This document shows positions 20,083 through 34,100 of a DNA stretch of 64,000 nucleotides, in pieces. Source of the stretch: Muricea muricata (taxonomy: Eukaryota; Cnidaria; Anthozoa; Malacalcyonacea; Plexauridae); the NCBI GenBank assembly GCA_963855995.1, contig OY979720.1, positions 2,234,501 to 2,298,500 on the forward strand, given 5' to 3'. Made by a program: the position numbers and the translations under genes. The notes under the pieces were generated by a model that was not told the DNA's origin, did no database searches, and saw nothing but the letters and a program-made list of their open reading frames with translations. Position 1 is the first letter of the stretch. Every line of letters starts with the position of its first letter.

Positions 20083-23000
20083 GGTAGGAACAGGAGAAAT
20101 TTGATATTTCAGACATTAGCACTTTATATTTGTAGGTTATTTTTATACGTAAATGCAATTGAATGACAGCCACTAGGACACTAATGTGATTTGAAATCAT
20201 GCAAAGAATATGAAACGCTTGCATCCTTTTGCGGAAACCAGAAATATTCTACATACGATGTAAAGAGCACATGACACAAAACTGTTTATTGTCTGATGTG
20301 TAAGTAACTCGTCAGTTTGACGTTTCCGATTTTATTTTCTTTTGATGTTGACGTATTTTGAAAAGAATAAAGCTTTAATAAAACCAAAAGTACAAGACTT
20401 TTAACGGTTTTGATAATTAGATTTCTTTGAAAACAATAAACAGTCTCGTGTCAACTGTGTCATTCAGTCACAGTGATTGACATTATGTGGCGCAATTTTT
20501 GTAGTTCAGTATTTCTAGTTGTGTTTGGACACAGAAATGCCATTGTCTAAATGCATTATTGGAGTTAGAAACTGCGTTTCTAAATCTCATGCAAACTTAT
20601 GAGTTGTGTATTATTATGAATTGTAAAGGGAATTAGTTAGAGCGATACACTGTGATGGCCGATTATCTTAGATTGACCATACAGTCTACATTACAAAGAA
20701 AATATAAGAAAATATGTTCACAGAGTTTGCAGTACAATAACTTCTTTTTTGAATTGCTTTGAAAGATTGCATGTATGGTGAATAAAATTCGTAAATGTAA
20801 TTCCAATTTAGTGTTGGGATTTTTTTGAAGAGATAGTTTCAAATAAATGGGTAGTGTGGTATTAGAATGGAACTAAGAAGGCTTGCATGAAGACTCCATT
20901 GATGGAGTTTTTCTGACCTTTCCCCCGTAGAGATTTTGCAGATGCACTGTGTCGATACTATCAAGTCTATACTGATGTATGAGTTAGCATTATCAGTCAT
21001 ACGTTGTCTTTATCAGATGCTTGTCGCGCATGAAATTCACACGAGTTCAGCGCCGGCGGCGATAGCAGGTCCCAGAACATTGTAAAAGTACCCGCAGTGT
21101 ACTAAAATAGCACAATTTAATCTGTTGAGTTCATAGCCGAGCTAAGTCAGAAAACATGTGCATATTAGTGTTTTCGTATTTATAAATTGGCTCCTTGAGT
21201 GAAACGTGGCACATTAAAGTAGGAACATTAGGGAATATTGCGTGTACAAATAAGTGTTGAGATATGTGTTATTTATTAAATCAATTTGTCCTTCAATTCT
21301 GAATTTTTGGATACATCGACACGTGGTTTGTTGGTTTAAAACTTAATACTAAACATTTTAAATAACGACATTTTATTGTAAGTACAAATACAGGTATGGC
21401 ACAGATTAGGACACATGGTTTGTGTCTTTCAAGAACGCGTTTGTGAGGTGAGAGAAGGGGCTGTCTATTGACTTGAAGATTTTCAACTGTTTTGATAGTC
21501 TTTGAGCCACCTTTTGTGTCTAATTTCGAAGGAAAAGTTGGCCAGCGAGTGCACAAAGTCACAGCTTATCTCTCTTTTATAATATGAAGTATCTGGTTGA
21601 GAGTATTGCACCTGAGGTTCACACAGGCAAGGTTTGGTTATTTTCAGACTGGAACACACTTCTATCACTTGTCATTTTATTGAACGTATCCTTTTCTGGT
21701 TTACAGATGGTTCTAAGATCTGTTCTCCACCCTCTTCCCCTCCACTCTGTATATACACCAAGGGACTATTACAAGTTTTACAACCTCTCACTTGTGGCCA
21801 TTATTGTCAGTCACATTTCTCTCCCAAATATAGATATGACATATGTCACACGGATAACCTAGCACCTTATTCACATGCAAGTAATATCAAGGTCATTGAC
21901 ACTTTGTGTGTAAAAATAACATGTATACAATCTAATTACTGCCACATCACAAGCATGAACAGTTTCGATGAAATGACTGTTGTAATTGAACAAACCACTT
22001 AATATGTTCCCCACGGATTTTTTTTTCTTCCTGATTATTGACCTCACGATAGAAACGGTCCAGATGATGTTTCAAGAGACGTTTGATTTGTAGTACTGTA
22101 GATCTCAAATTACAGTGGCTAAAAAAGTTGCAATTATTACCGCCAACCACTGTTTTAATTGGGTGAATGGCCGTGAAGTGACATCGTTTCTCTGTGCCGT
22201 TCACAATTTAATGTTGAGATAACGAAATTAGATTGTCTCATAACCGTGTTGGTCCGACTCATCTACCTCGCAACACATGCCGTTTTAATGATATAACCTA
22301 ATTTCCTAATTTTCTGTAATTAGAAACTGGGATGTTAACGTGATGCTTTGCTATGCAACTGTACGACAAAAATTTATGGAATGGGTTAAATTTAGACTAG
22401 AATTTTCAAATTGAGGAAATTAAATTGGTAGGGGGTGTAGGGTTGAAATTCTAGTTTGACATTGCAGGGGCGAGTACATCTTGATCCGATAGGTGGGGGT
22501 GAGGGAACTGGGCAAGGTCACCATTAGGCAACTGAGACGTGGTGGGGGTTAATAATATGCATCCCCCCCCCACCCCAAAAGAGGGATGTAACCTTGAGCA
22601 GTTCATTGCTGCTTTTTACTTCATTTCAATTTATGATTTTGTGCAGATTAAATCTCTATTAAGAGCGTTAGAACAAATATTGCATCAAATATACCTACAT
22701 TTTACTGTCAAATTATATGCAGAGTTTATGAAACTATCTAAAATTAATAGCTCCAGCACCATTGAGCATAAATCTTGGGAAATCTTATTTAACTCGAAGA
22801 TTTTAGTAAAAAATCTATGGTACTACCATGATTTTTAATGAGCATCGCGATTTTTTTTTTTGTGTTATAATTCTTTGGGATAGCTGTATACGTGCTGACA
22901 AGCTGTACTCAACGCAAAAGACGTATGTCATCATAAAGATATATCCGTGCAAGCCGATTGTTATGGTTGTATGTGACTGCAGCCAATTCATAAACGAAAA

Positions 23001-23788
23001 TTAGCTCTTCAAAGGTTTCTCATTCTCTGTTACTGAAGTACATATCTTGAAAGGAACTTGTCTGTAAGCCAAACACATGGTATCTGACTAACATTCAATA
23101 ATATAGCATTAAGGTAAACATATTTGAGAATCACAAACTGATGACAGACTATGGTTTCGATCGGACAGCTTGTTTTTTCATTATATCACCTGTGTATATA
23201 AACACTAACGCAATAGTCATTTAACGTTATTTACGTTAGCTTAACAATTGTTTACCATTGCAGAAATAATAATTGCAGTCTGATACATATTCGTAAATAC
23301 GCCGGCCTCGACTGTAGTAATATGATGCATGGTTGTACCGGACCAGCATGCAGTATAAGGTAGCATGCTCTGTACTTGTGCGGGAATATGAATCATTGTG
23401 AATATACACAATGTCTAGCCTTATAAAGACAGATTCTGTGACAATAGGACGTAAAGTTACCAGTCATTGTCCGTCTGTATTGAATGCACACAATACATAT
23501 TGTTATGGCAATGCTATTCCGATGCGTAACTGCTTTATAAGAACATTATTAGTGGGAAGTCATGCGGTGCTGTGGGCGGAGAACATGTCTGTATTACACT
23601 TAATGACTCTTGTACATGACAACCGTGTGCCATATTTACAGTCAGCATATCATCTTGTACATGCATGCCAGTTTAAGTCGAGTGCACGTACGCTTTTAGT
23701 TTGGATTTGACATTCGCGTTGCCGTGCGGTAGACATTCCCGAAATATCTTCTGAGTATCTCGACATTATCGAACACAGATATTTCAAG
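20083..23788. other. Intergenic region between DBNL and GTPase A
   Basis: About 3.7 kb without a recognisable gene. It contains the DBNL poly(A) signal (20366-20371). Open frames near 21.3-22.2 and 23.4-23.7 kb have no family features or convincing splice partners. G- and C-rich homopolymer tracts occur around 22.4-22.6 kb. Confidence 0.5.
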
Positions 23789-26700
23789 ATGCGTCGGAGA
23801 CGAAGTGGTATGGTTTTGCAACATGCTAACGTTATACGTGTGGTAATACTAGGAAAGAAAGGTGTTGGAAAATCTGGTATGTTTTCTTTCTACTTCATTT
23901 TAATTGCTTCATCTACTTCTAAATCGTGAGTTTTGGTGCGCACGATTTGCAATAGTCCTTGTGTTGCCTTGCATTGAGCTATTGGTTTGTTCTTGAACTG
24001 CTTAAATTATGCAAAATAGACTTACAGGCATCTTCAATGCCGTTGGCGTTGGATACCTAATTTGAGTGAAAACAGTTATTTTAGTGCATTGGTTTGTTCC
24101 TATTTTTGCTTACTTGGGTGAACATTGATTTTGTCTGAATATTCCAACAGGGTCAATCATTATTGGCAAGTTTGGTCTTCTGAATCAGTTTAAATAGCAG
24201 TAGATATCCTCTTAACATCATCAATATTTCCTAATTTCGAAACAGTTTTACTTTTCTTCAGCTGTCATTGTTAGCAAGTGTGTGTCTTGCAATTTGAGTA
24301 TTAAAATATGAAAGTAGTAGAACGCATTGCTGACAGTATTTCAGAATTAAAACTTCGAAGAACTTTCTACCAAATGTATACATTGTCCTAGATAGAAAAT
24401 AGTCCTAGGTCATTATAATGGACACCATCTGTGATGAGACATTTTGGAAGTGGTCCAATTTTTGAATCGAAACGTTGCTAGTGTGGATAATGAAGTTAAT
24501 AGTACACAAAGGTATCTTAGCTTTTTTCGCTACCTGAAACGATAAAGTGAAAATTGATTTTAGTACCCATATATAGTCAGAGTTTCATATATAGAAAGAA
24601 TTTCTCGTCATCATTGTCAGTCTGGTCCTTTTAGAATGGGCTCTTGAAGTGATCAAATGCACTTGTGTCTGGTCGTGACTTAAAAGATTATTCCTTGTAT
24701 GTGTAAAAGTATGCTGTTGACCCCGAACATTGCTAGTAATTTTAAGATTCGCAACATTGTATAGTGTCTAATTTTCAGGACATAACTGCCAGTGTGACCC
24801 ACATGCGTTAACATTGTTTTACTTGCTTGCCCTGTCTGTTATAGCGTTTGCCTGCCCTAGCTTGTTCTAAATTAAAAACCACAATTCAGACAGGTCTCGT
24901 GCATTAATATTGCTTTTTGTTGAAACACTGGCGCGTCTTACTAATTAAGATTATGTGTCTCGTGTGAAGACTAATTATACAAGATATAAGTTAATATAAG
25001 AGCATATAACACTAATATAAGAACAAAATTGTACCATATTTTCGTACATTTGTTTCTATTAAAGCTTACCTTGATGACCTTTCGAGCGCAGCATGCCAAT
25101 TTAATGACTTCGGACCTAATTTACGACACTCGACAAAATGATATTTCGATTACTCGATATATTAATTACTTCTGGCATTTCTAACAATTATATTATATTT
25201 TTTTCTTTGTAGCTCTCACAGTTCGTTTTATGACAAAACGTTTCATTGGAGAATACGACAGCAGCAATGGTATGTGCTTACTTCAAGTAGCGACCATTGC
25301 TACAAAAATTAAATGATTAATTAAGGATGTTCAGGAACTCATATTGACTCAACTTGTATATGGACAATTTTCGTTCTCATTCATTTCAATCAACTTTGCT
25401 ACATTTGTTTTCTCGGTTTTCGATATCCTCAGCATCCGAAAAAATGCGAATTCAGAGAGGATTCTTAAACTGGAATAAGTGACTGTGGCAGTTTCTTATT
25501 TCAGCATGAATTTATTGGAGTTTGTTATCGAAAAAGTAGATTCGAGATATGTTTAGCTGTAAAACTTAGCTGTCAGTTGAGCTTGTTTGATCACTCCAGG
25601 TGCGCTGGGCGTTATTTCGTCCTTCACCAAGAACTAATCCTTCCGCACCATGAAATTAAGAGACTAATCTTTCCGTCTTAACTGCAGCAGCCAGCGGACG
25701 AGTATAGCCAGTGCTCACGTCTGCGTTCGTCATCGCAACTAAACGTTTCTCGTACATACGTCAATGTTAATACTTTAATCGTGTAAATATTACTTTTATA
25801 ACAACATGACCAGAACTAGAAGTTACCATCGTAAGAGATGCCGCTGGCGCTGATTAGCGTGCTTAAAGATTTGGCTACAAGAACGAGTGCGATAAAGAGA
25901 CTTTTAGTTCTTAAATTCTCTCCTGAAAACCCGTATTTCTCTTCGCTTAAGATCTTCTGCTGTTTTCAAGACATATTGTGTGAAAAGACAAAATACTATC
26001 AAGTTTGCAAAATTAAAGCTGATTTCTAACGACAATATCTTGTAGTCGTCGTACTCGTTTTCCAAACCGTCGTCAAATATAAAGATCATATTGAAATGTG
26101 ACCTATGCATTTTACTAGCTGTGTCTAGCCGGTTATATTGTCGGGGGAAAACATGGTTTCTTTTCCCCTCTTGATTGCAACCTTTACTCGGTAATTTCAC
26201 AGATCCACAGTCCAGTTTCGCTCCAGGATTTTTAGTATGCTTGATATTGCTTCCACGCACTCGTCCGTTTGCCACAGCAACAAACTGCGAAAGAATTTGG
26301 CCTATTCAATGCATGTTATAAATAGATGCAACCGCATCTAAATTTGTCTATGCGCAATAATTCATTGTCGATAATTTGTTCGTCTGTCAGCTTTCCCGCG
26401 CTGTAGCACGCGTGAAAATCCTGCATGATTTTAAACGAAAAAAAATTTACGCAATGTTTTCAAACATATGCCGAAGTAATCAAACGTTGTGGCCGGCCAT
26501 GTTTTTGAACTGATTTAAACTGTTCCTCGTACTAGATTACAGCTGAACTTGCTGTGGAATTGATCCAAGCCAAGGTGACATTGTTTTAATCTGCTGCTCC
26601 TATCTCTTTTTATATAAAATATTTTCTATTTTTGGCTGCTGGTTGGCTTGCTGCACTGGGAATTCAGTGGGAGTAACCAGATAAATGTGTCTCTCCAAAA

Positions 26701-29145
26701 AGGTAGAGAGTTATAGAGAAAGGAATTTAATGGTGAAAGGGAAATTTGCTGTATTTTGCAAATAACAGTTGTTTTCGTATTTTTTAAGCATTTGTTTTGC
26801 AATTCTGCATGGGGAGAACTTAACCTGTCACAGGACTGACACCGGCTCTGTGAAGCTATGTGAATTTGTAGCAATTGCAAAGTACTAAAAACATTGCAAC
26901 TAATTGTATTTTGACATATAATAGGGGTGGATATCAATTTCTTTACTGTTGAAGTGATTGAATCGTATTTGCTATTGAGAATTGTAATGAATGGTTTTTG
27001 TATAACGCAAAACATGTGAGCCGAAAATTTGTTAAACTACTTAAAATGTATTATATTTTTTAACGATATCCGAGCTATGATTGACGAATCAAGAACTTTT
27101 AACAATCACGCAGACTAACCCATTACCAATTTGTAAGTAATGTGGTATTTCATCAACGAAAACCTGTACGTCATCCATTAAGATCTATTCACCAACAATG
27201 CAAAGTTGGTTTTTTTACCCACGTAAAAATCATGGAACTGTTAAAATCGCGAGCTTTCATCATGATTTAATACGCTGGTCGATATCTGTCAATTAGAATA
27301 AATTAAGCTTCAAATACCTTTCTTGAACATAGTTGCATGGATTTATTTTGCGGAAGATATTAACGCGTTTTATTTATTTTGAAATTACGACGTTTTTTCC
27401 AGGATTTCAAATGTTTTAGCGTATTATGATGTAAATTTTCCCAGAGCTTATTTTTAGGATTTTCATGCAAGTCTATCGTTTTACATTAGCCTTTCTTGCA
27501 TTTGAAAAACTATTAACCAAATTTGTCTTCTGAGAACTGCATTATACCATCGCCACATGGCAATGAATATTATGAATTCAAACGGCATGAATGCGCGCTG
27601 AATAAGGAGGGACAATTAAAGTTCCCTACAAAGCTGATATTTGTATTGTCTTGCTGTGCAAAACGAATGTAAAGGACTTAGATGGATAATTAGTTAAGTG
27701 CATCCTACTGTGTGTGTCAAAAAGTCACACGTGGGTGTCCAGATAGCTTTGCGCAAGAAATGTTTTTATTAAGACCATTTTAGGACTAGGAGTCAAGTTT
27801 GTAGTAGTGCAGTCAGATCAATCAATCAATTCATCCATCCATCCATCTATATACTTGTTCAAACACCTTGAAATATATTTTAGAATCCTTGTAGCAACTC
27901 AAGTTTCAAAAATTGTCTTTCTTCGCTATTTAATATTCTGGTCTTTATAATTTTTGCGTAAGAAATTTTTTCATTCAGACCATTGTAGGACTAGAATTCA
28001 AGTTTGTAGTAGTGCAATCAGATCAATCAATTCATCCATCCATCCATCTATACTTGTTTGAACACCTTAAAATGTATTTTAGAATCCTTGTAGCAACTCG
28101 AATTTCACAAATTCGCTTTCTTCGCTATTTAAATATTAGTTAGTCTATATAATTTTATTGATTTAAGTTCTCTTTTTTCAGACGAGACTTGGAAACACAT
28201 TGCTTTAATTGATGAAGAACACGTCCCGCTTGAAATAAACGATACAACTGGCGAGGTAAATGAGTCTTTTTTTATTTTTCTTACAGTTCGGCTTGTAGGA
28301 AATGACTGCATGAAAATGAAGAAATAGAGACAAAACTGCATGATATTAAGTTTTGTTGTCGCGAACTTCACAAATTGTATATCTAAAGGCAAAATGAAAT
28401 GCCGTGAACAATTTTGGCAGAAGAAAACATTTGTGGTTTCTTCAGAACCTGTGTCCAATAACAAGTTAAAATTCTTACTTCAAGTTATATGAACGACCAT
28501 TGCTAAAAAAATTAAATGATTAATTTAACGCATGTTCAGTACGTAACTCATATTGACTCGTGTTTTGTAACTTGTATATGGATAATTTTCGTTCTCGTTC
28601 ATTGTAAATCTAAAGCCAAAAAGAAATGCCAATTTTGGCCGAAGACGACAAGTTGCAAGAAAAAGTACAGTGTGTGACGCCTTAACTTTTTTACCATGTA
28701 GTGTTCAGAAGAGAAGCTGGATTTGTATGTGGGATGTGGTGATGTTTTTGTTATAATGTATTCAATCACAGACGAAGAATCACTTGAACGTGCGAGATAT
28801 CTTGGAGAATCAGTGCAACGTAAAAAACCAGAGTCTTCCGAGAATATTGTTCTGGTTGGAACAAAAGCTGACTTAGAACATTTACGTCGTGTTGACTTCA
28901 GCTCGGCCCAGGAGACTGCGAACGACCTTCAGTGTCTTTTCCAAGAAATTTCCATCAGTGATGGTTATGAACAAGTTGAAAAATTATTCCAAGAATTATT
29001 ACGAAGGTATTCCAAGAAAAATAGCACGCAAAAAGCTCCCGTTAAGTCTATTCTGAAAAAGAAACAAAAAAGTAAAGATAATTTTAGCAAATCCTCGTTA
29101 GGACGAAAGAAAAGCATGCATAATGCAGTTCCCATTGTAGAATAG
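23789..29145 (+). CDS. Atypical RERG-like Ras-family GTPase A (220 aa)
   Basis: Four exons: 23789-23876, 25213-25269, 28182-28255, 28702-29145. P-loop GKKGVGKS (22-29) followed by ALTVRFMTKRFIGEYD, strongly RERG/RASL-like (human RERG has ALVVRFLTKRFIWEYD). G4 is TKAD (127-130) and G5 is EIS (155-157). Departures from Ras: Lys24 at the Gly12 position; switch I reads EYDSSNDETW, missing the PT of EYDPT and so the Thr35 equivalent; G3 is DTTGE (69-73), with Glu replacing Gln61. The C-terminus is a Lys/Ser-rich tail (KSILKKKQKSKDN...) without a CaaX box. By family knowledge such changes should impair hydrolysis and effector switching; this is an inference. The gene is paralogous to GTPase B downstream, with the same intron phases. 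Confidence 0.88.
25270..28600. repeat. Dispersed direct duplication in introns 2 and 3 of GTPase A
   Basis: A segment just after exon 2 (about 25272-25385: CTTACTTCAAGTAGCGACCA, then ATTAAATGATTAATT, CTCATATTGACTC, AACTTGTATATGGA, TTTTCGTTCTC) recurs downstream of exon 3 (about 28477-28600) with small indels. The coordinates span both copies; the sequence between them is not repeated. Confidence 0.8.
27751..28160. repeat. About 204-bp tandem duplication in intron 2 of GTPase A, with ATCC microsatellite
   Basis: Copy 1 about 27751-27954, copy 2 about 27955-28160. Shared blocks include AAGTTTGTAGTAGTGCA, CAGATCAATCAAT, TTCATCCATCCATCCATCTA, TTTTAGAATCCTTGTAGCAA and TTTCTTCGCTATTTAA. Copy 2 ends directly upstream of exon 3. 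Confidence 0.88.
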
Positions 29146-31110
29146 TTTTTGTAATTATTTGTAAGTAGAATTTGTAAATATTATCGCAGCTATGGAAGTT
29201 GTTTCACATAAAATTCGAGGTTTTCATAACAGTCGTAAACCTGCGAGTGTGATCGATCCAATCGAGTGACAATAGGGACTAAGTTGGAAACTATGCACTA
29301 GCGGTATGCTGTTTAATCAATAGTAATTTGATCATGACGCGGCCATGTAGAAAGCAAACATGAAACATAAGGGAGAGCATTTGTTACTGTTAGGAGCGGC
29401 CTCCAGGGGCAATTTTGGATAATAAAAAGGGCACCTAAAATTGGACCGAAAGGGCGCGTTGCAATGTGTTTAGGGCACTTAAATTGAGTATTTGCAACAT
29501 AATTAACTCTTATTATCACAATGTGTTTAGAAAAAAAGGGCACCATCGGTTTAAAAAGTGCTTCAGTCTTAACTACTTGTATATACATGTGCTCAGGAAA
29601 CAATAAGGGCATCTTCGATGTTAAAATGATATTTAGAGCGACCTTAATTGGCTTCAACGAAAATGTATTTTCATCAGAAAAAAAGGCATTTTTGGTCCTT
29701 TGAACGGTTCCTACATCCCTGATTGCACCGCACTTGATCACTCTCGATGTTCATATCAACTGCATAATAATGCTCTGCTATAACGTTCCCGTGGATCTCT
29801 GCGCGAACGGCTTTATCCTATCAAATTTTGCTAACGTTGTAACGGGATAATCAGCTCGCTCTGTTGATTGAAGTGTTTCGTACGAACCTAGCAATTTCTT
29901 TTGTCTTTGAGAAGCTAAATATATTATGGTCGATAATGTCAACGACTTGAGAGAATATGACCGAAATAGATAAGAAAGTTCATAGTTTGAGGTAATTAGA
30001 TATTGTTGGCGGTTAGTGAACTATCTTCTAATGCTTATCTTCACACTTATCAAGCACGTGTAGAATAATGTTGAAATTCAATTATTTATCAACTATTTTA
30101 AATTTGTTTTTAATTTGGTTGAAAAATTACGTCTGTGTCATACTTAACTTTTAAGGAATTATTTTGATAGCAAATAAAATGATTACATCCTCGAAGTAAT
30201 ATTGCAGAAAATAAAAAGATATTATAATACGCAAAAACTGGTTCCCAATTATTTCCAAGCGAAAAAAACAAGTCGGAAAAATTCAACTTTTAGGCTGCAT
30301 GGACAAAACATGATTACGTTTTGCCTGATGTGTTTGCGTGTCAGCTGATGTAACATTAAAAAAGCAAGGGCACGCGAATATAGCGTTGGGATTTGACGGA
30401 GCTCAAAAACTAGACTTTATCACAGACTTCGATAATGCTGATCCGTGGAGGATGTTAAATTGAAATGCTATGGCGCAATTTCCGTCCGATCTGCAGTGAC
30501 GGGAGGCGGAGAACAGGAAGCTAAGGTAGTTTCTTGCCAGCTAACATCAGTCCCAGCAATAATAGTGGGATTAACCTGTTAGATTGTTTTCAACATGTTA
30601 AAACTGTTGATGTGAAACCAATGACCTTCTAAAACTAAAGCTCACATGGTTGGACCAAGTCCAGGACCAACTATATAAAGGAACGGCGTTATGTACTTGA
30701 CTATTTCACACATTCGTGATCTGATATATAATCTGATAACATTGTAAGGGATGATTTTTACACTCTATCATAAAAAACCCCGAGAATTCCACTCTTCGTC
30801 ATTAATAGTTGCAGTTTAAGTACTTAATATTCTCCAAATGTTTGCGTTCCATAACTGTAATCATGTACAAATATTTTAATCCAAAAATACCCGGTAATGT
30901 AAACAGCAATCTTCCATTTATTATTTCGGCGCCATACGTTAGAAAGCGGTGCAATGAAGGAGCGATTAATACTGTTACTTATCTTCTCAAGTGATGATTA
31001 ACGCGTTCGCAATAATTTAATTACCAGAGCATTTTGTTATGTCCAAATTTCCTGCAGTTTGAGTGCGAACGAGAACGAAGCACATCGCAAGAAAGAAGCA
31101 AACGAGAATC
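29146..31110. other. Intergenic region between the two GTPase genes
   Basis: About 2 kb with no recognised gene. Around 29.39-29.70 kb the plus strand carries repeated AGGGCAC-type motifs within a degenerate, probably repeat-derived stretch. It presumably contains the promoter of GTPase B. Confidence 0.45.
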
Positions 31111-34100
31111 ATGATGAAAACAAAAAAGCGTTCCTCGTCAACTTCCAAACATATCAATGTCGTTGTTCTCGGTCAAGTTGGCGTGGGCAAATCAGGTTAG
31201 GCACTTTAAAATACTTCTCCTGATGTTATTGAAGTATAAAGCATCTGGTTTATTGCAGTCAAAGGGTAGTTTATACCATTGAAATTTGTGCGCTACTGGT
31301 CTACGAGTTAAAGAATGTCTTGATTAAATACTGTTACTGTTTTTTAAACGCATATTATTCTAATTTATCGTCGAAGTTTCATTATGTGCAATTGATTGAC
31401 ATGATTTGATCACTGGTAATTTTGTCAGGCAACTGACAAAAGGAACACTATCTAGAATATATACATACAATACACTTATTGTTATTGATTATAACGTTAT
31501 GCTGCATGTCATGCTAGACGGATCCTGAAGGCTGTATCATTGCTGTTACATTGGCAGAGCAATATACAGTAGTATTAAGAGGCGAGGTTTTAAGTGCTCT
31601 ATCATGAAATAAATCATCCCTAACCCCCAGGCTAAGCCTTGCAATGCTCTGACTATCAATACGACACTGTCACAATTCTATTAAATATTCAAATGTTGTA
31701 GATATAAATTTATGGTTGTATCTGTCAGTTAACAAAGGTTTTTGTATGTTTGCTTGTAATTAACACATTTCTTAATGCTCATCCAGGGACAGTCAAAATG
31801 TCTGACACTGTTATAGACAGAGTATAATGCCAAGGAGTTGCTCAGATTTACTAGTCGGTCAAGTAAAGGTTAAGGGTTTGTCGCGAAACTACCAGAACAT
31901 GAGGAAAACACATACACAACTCATGACATTGAGCATGCGTGTATATCATTTCACTTAACAACAAAAACAACTGGTTATTTTATGAATGCTTTAATGAATG
32001 GTATTTTTCTATACGACTGTAGTTGTCATTCTATGATAAAATTCCTATTTCTTTAGCTTGCCTTTGTCTGTTTTTTAAAGGAAATAGGAATTTTTTTCAT
32101 TCCCAAATAGTTGAGCAATTTTGCATGAAAATCGTCAATCTGTCATCCTGTCAGCAAACTGTGAAGCATCTCATTAACAAAAATTACTTTCATTTTGCGG
32201 CGTCGAAACTGGCGTGGATTTTACTGCATACTAATTTTTGACAATTGGAATCATCTGATATTAGCTGGAACATACTGTGAAGGACTTAAAAGGGTAAACC
32301 GAATTAGAAAAAGAATTCAGCTTTTTCCTAATCCAGTGAACATGCATACATCACGTGACCACCACAGGTGCCATTAGTAATCATAAATCATAATTTTCAT
32401 CGTTTCTTTGTGTTATATAATCACGTGAAAAGGATATTTGTGGTCTAGTGCTCTGGATATACATACACACTTGGCGAGGTGGGAAAATATGCCTGATCAC
32501 GGTATAAGTCGAACCTTTGGAAGCCTTTTGCCCAATGCTGCGAGTCGATCAGGTTTATAATTATTCAGGTCATGCAAAACAGGTTAAAAGTCATGTAAAA
32601 GTTGTTTCAGTTCTCAGACGCATCGAAAAATAACATTGAACACAAAAAAGACTACTTTAAATGAAACATAAAAACAGGTAGCTATGCATGTGAGTGATTC
32701 ACTCTTGACTTACAACCACGAGGTGGGTCTCGTGCTTTCGACACCAGCTTAGTATAGGCTTATAGCTACCTTCGTTCTTAGAATATTAACGAGGAATTTG
32801 AGTTATTGTGTTTATGTATACACAGCTATTATCAATCAGCTTTTGCCTTTAGTATAGTATACCGTAAGGATTTCGTTCAAATCAGATTACCAATCGTGTG
32901 AAAAACAGTATGGGAAAATATGAGAGTAAGAATTAAATATTCTAGATGGTATAGGAAACGACAAAGCCTATAACATTCTATTCGCAATCTAAAAATCTAA
33001 AATGTTCTGCAGTACAGATCAATTGGCTGCTTATCTTCACCACCTGCTTGCAAAGACATTTATTTGTAGGCAAAGCTACGATAATAATTCACGTATAAAT
33101 TCGTGTTTCACAAGGTATTGCCTCCGAGTTTCCCCGTAGTAAATTATTTGTGTAGTATCTTATGTGCAGTTTATTTAGCTCCCTAAGTGTGATTAATCGG
33201 ATTTAGAATTCCTGTTTGTCAAATTTTACGCCTTTATACTCCGTGCTTCAGCGTTCTACGGGCTAAACATAGCCATGACTGTCGTCTTCTAATTGTAATC
33301 CGATTTCTACCTATATCATAATGCACTTTTCTGCGATGTATATGTCATCTTAAACAACATTTTTGTACTTTTTTGTGGCGGAAAAAGGCAAGGCATTGAA
33401 AGCGTTGAAAGTCAAGATTGCATTGAGAATTTATGACTTTCTCAGGGTCATACCGGCTGCATCCATGTGGGTCGATGGAATCCTTCTCTTAGTGTTCCCT
33501 GACACGAGTTACCTTCCTTGTTTTCTAAATATGTCATTTCATATTTTAGCTTTCACTGTTCGTCTGAAGACAAAACGTTTCATTTGGGAGTATAGTAATA
33601 TAGGTAAGAAAAATAATTCTTTTTTTTTACAAATTAATAAAGGTTGTGTATGAATATATTTTCTACTTTTGTTGTTCAGAAGACAGTTACAACCACAGTT
33701 TAGAAAATGAAGGTGAAAATGTCACGTTGACAATCACAGATACATCAGGATTGGTAAGATACTTTACATAATTATTCAAATTCTTAATGGAAAACTATTT
33801 TTGTTATATACGATATCCCATCCAATCGGAGATCGGAAAAGCATAAATCGTAAGTTACGAACTTGATATGTTTAGAAATCGGAGAAAGAACTGGAAGATT
33901 ATCTTGGAATTGGAGATTTGTACATCATCATGTATTCTATCACGGACAGATCATCTTTTCAGGAATCCAGACGCCTCGGGAACTTTCTGCGTGAGAACAA
34001 TTCCGGGAATTTTGAGCTGGCACTGGTTGGAAACAAAACCGATCTTGGACATGCAAGAAAAATCCTGGAAAGCGAAGGAACTTCATTATCAGAGGAATTG

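Noticed and set aside
21584-22002. Overlapping plus-strand frames downstream of DBNL
   Set aside because: No conserved motifs, no convincing splice sites, and different frames overlap; treated as noncoding.
27821-27850. ATCC repeats considered as a CRISPR-like or regulatory array
   Set aside because: Simple microsatellite inside a tandem duplication; no spacer structure, and the host is an animal.
29313-29741. 142-codon minus-strand open frame between the GTPase genes
   Set aside because: Composition and the repeated GGGCAC-like motifs suggest degenerate repeat DNA; no recognisable protein features.
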